From contig NC_136000.1 in assembly GCF_048128805.1 (NCBI RefSeq), positions 21,880,946-21,944,945 on the forward strand: a DNA stretch of 64,000 bases, given 5' to 3'. The notes below the pieces were generated by a model. The model did not search any database and was not told the DNA's origin. It saw only the letters and a list, made by a program, of their open reading frames with translations. The position numbers and the translations under genes are program-made. Positions 63,724 to 64,000 of this stretch are shown piece after piece (position 1 is the stretch's first letter; each line of letters starts with the position of its first letter). This stretch comes from Centroberyx gerrardi (lineage: Eukaryota; Chordata; Actinopteri; Beryciformes; Berycidae).

Positions 63724-64000
63724 TCAGCACCCGCACTTTTTATCTGAGGACACAGTGCTGTGGATGGGGTGGGAGTTGTTGCCCAGCATGAATTGAGGCA
63801 GCTCCTGGGTGTCCTCCTCGGTGACCGTCATGCCGTTCCGTGCCAAAAGCTCCCGGGCCATGAGGGCGAAGGCCGCCTCCACGTTCTGGGCCTCCTTGGC
63901 TGAGGTCTCCAGAGCGGCCAGCACGCCTTTGTTTTCTGCCAGTGTGCACGCATCCTCAAACAGCACCTGCCTCTGAGTGTGCAGGTCTGACTTGTTACCT
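63724..64000 (-). CDS. rab19: Rab GTPase, rab19-like (3' end only)
   Basis: The last coding exon of a Rab small GTPase, open to the window edge in the frame GNKSDLHTQRQVLFEDAC. It shows the G4 guanine-specificity motif NKSD, the G5 motif ETSAKE, the final helix (NVEAAFALMARELLARNG), a variable tail and a C-terminal KKCGC for double prenylation. RHVLFEDACTLAE is characteristic of Rab19 as I know it, and the fish QVLFEDACTLAE matches better than Rab43. The G1-G3 motifs lie beyond position 64000. Rab19 acts in Golgi and ciliogenesis-related membrane traffic. Confidence 0.85.
   Translation of the reverse strand, partial: GNKSDLHTQRQVLFEDACTLAENKGVLAALETSAKEAQNVEAAFALMARELLARNGMTVTEEDTQELPQFMLGNNSHPIHSTVSSDKKCGC

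Overview
The window is vertebrate nuclear DNA, almost certainly from a ray-finned (teleost) fish and probably a percomorph. The genes are split into short exons with GT-AG introns. The encoded proteins align with vertebrate orthologues recalled from general knowledge. The introns are full of CA/GA microsatellites, hAT-like and TTAA-flanked MITEs, Tc1-like ends, tRNA-derived SINEs and an L2-like LINE tail. No prokaryotic operon, CRISPR array or phage-like content is present. All exons were placed by eye from splice sites and reading phase. The summed exons of ush1c, ccdc77 and hdhd5 each give whole codon numbers, which is an internal check.

Layout: (1) 142-21979, minus strand: the first eight coding exons (444 codons) of abcc8 (SUR1, the KATP-channel regulatory subunit). 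The gene runs off the left edge. (2) 21980-26810: abcc8 upstream region and intergenic DNA, with G-runs, a TTAA-flanked MITE and microsatellites. (3) 26829-50620, minus strand: a complete ush1c (harmonin) gene. It has three PDZ domains, a coiled coil, an a-type exon, an alternative b-type block that includes a 245-codon proline-rich exon, and two alternative 3' ends. (4) 50621-51503: a divergent promoter interval. (5) 51480-56921, plus strand: complete ccdc77 (490 aa, coiled coil). (6) 58490-61684, plus strand: complete hdhd5/cecr5 (447 aa, HAD-like hydrolase). (7) 63724-64000, minus strand: the last part of a Rab GTPase, best matched to rab19.

The abcc8-ush1c tandem on one strand is the arrangement known from human 11p15.1. 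The far side of ush1c differs: ccdc77, hdhd5 and rab19 lie where mammals have OTOG, so a synteny breakpoint falls near 51 kb. The neighbours share no pathway that I can see. SUR1 regulates KATP channels, harmonin is a scaffold of hair-cell and brush-border tip links, CCDC77 is a centrosome-associated coiled-coil protein, HDHD5 is a probable mitochondrial phosphatase-like protein, and Rab19 is a membrane-traffic GTPase.

I found no new multi-gene biological system. The strongest leads concern ush1c architecture. Reading phases imply mutually exclusive a and b routes. Two alternative terminal exons share one phase-2 donor. A TTAA MITE end sits exactly at the inferred splice acceptor of the proline-rich exon. 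Other leads are two transposons and one MITE with perfect 8-bp target duplications, a promoter-plus-hairpin cassette in abcc8 intron 4, and a 280-bp duplication around hdhd5.
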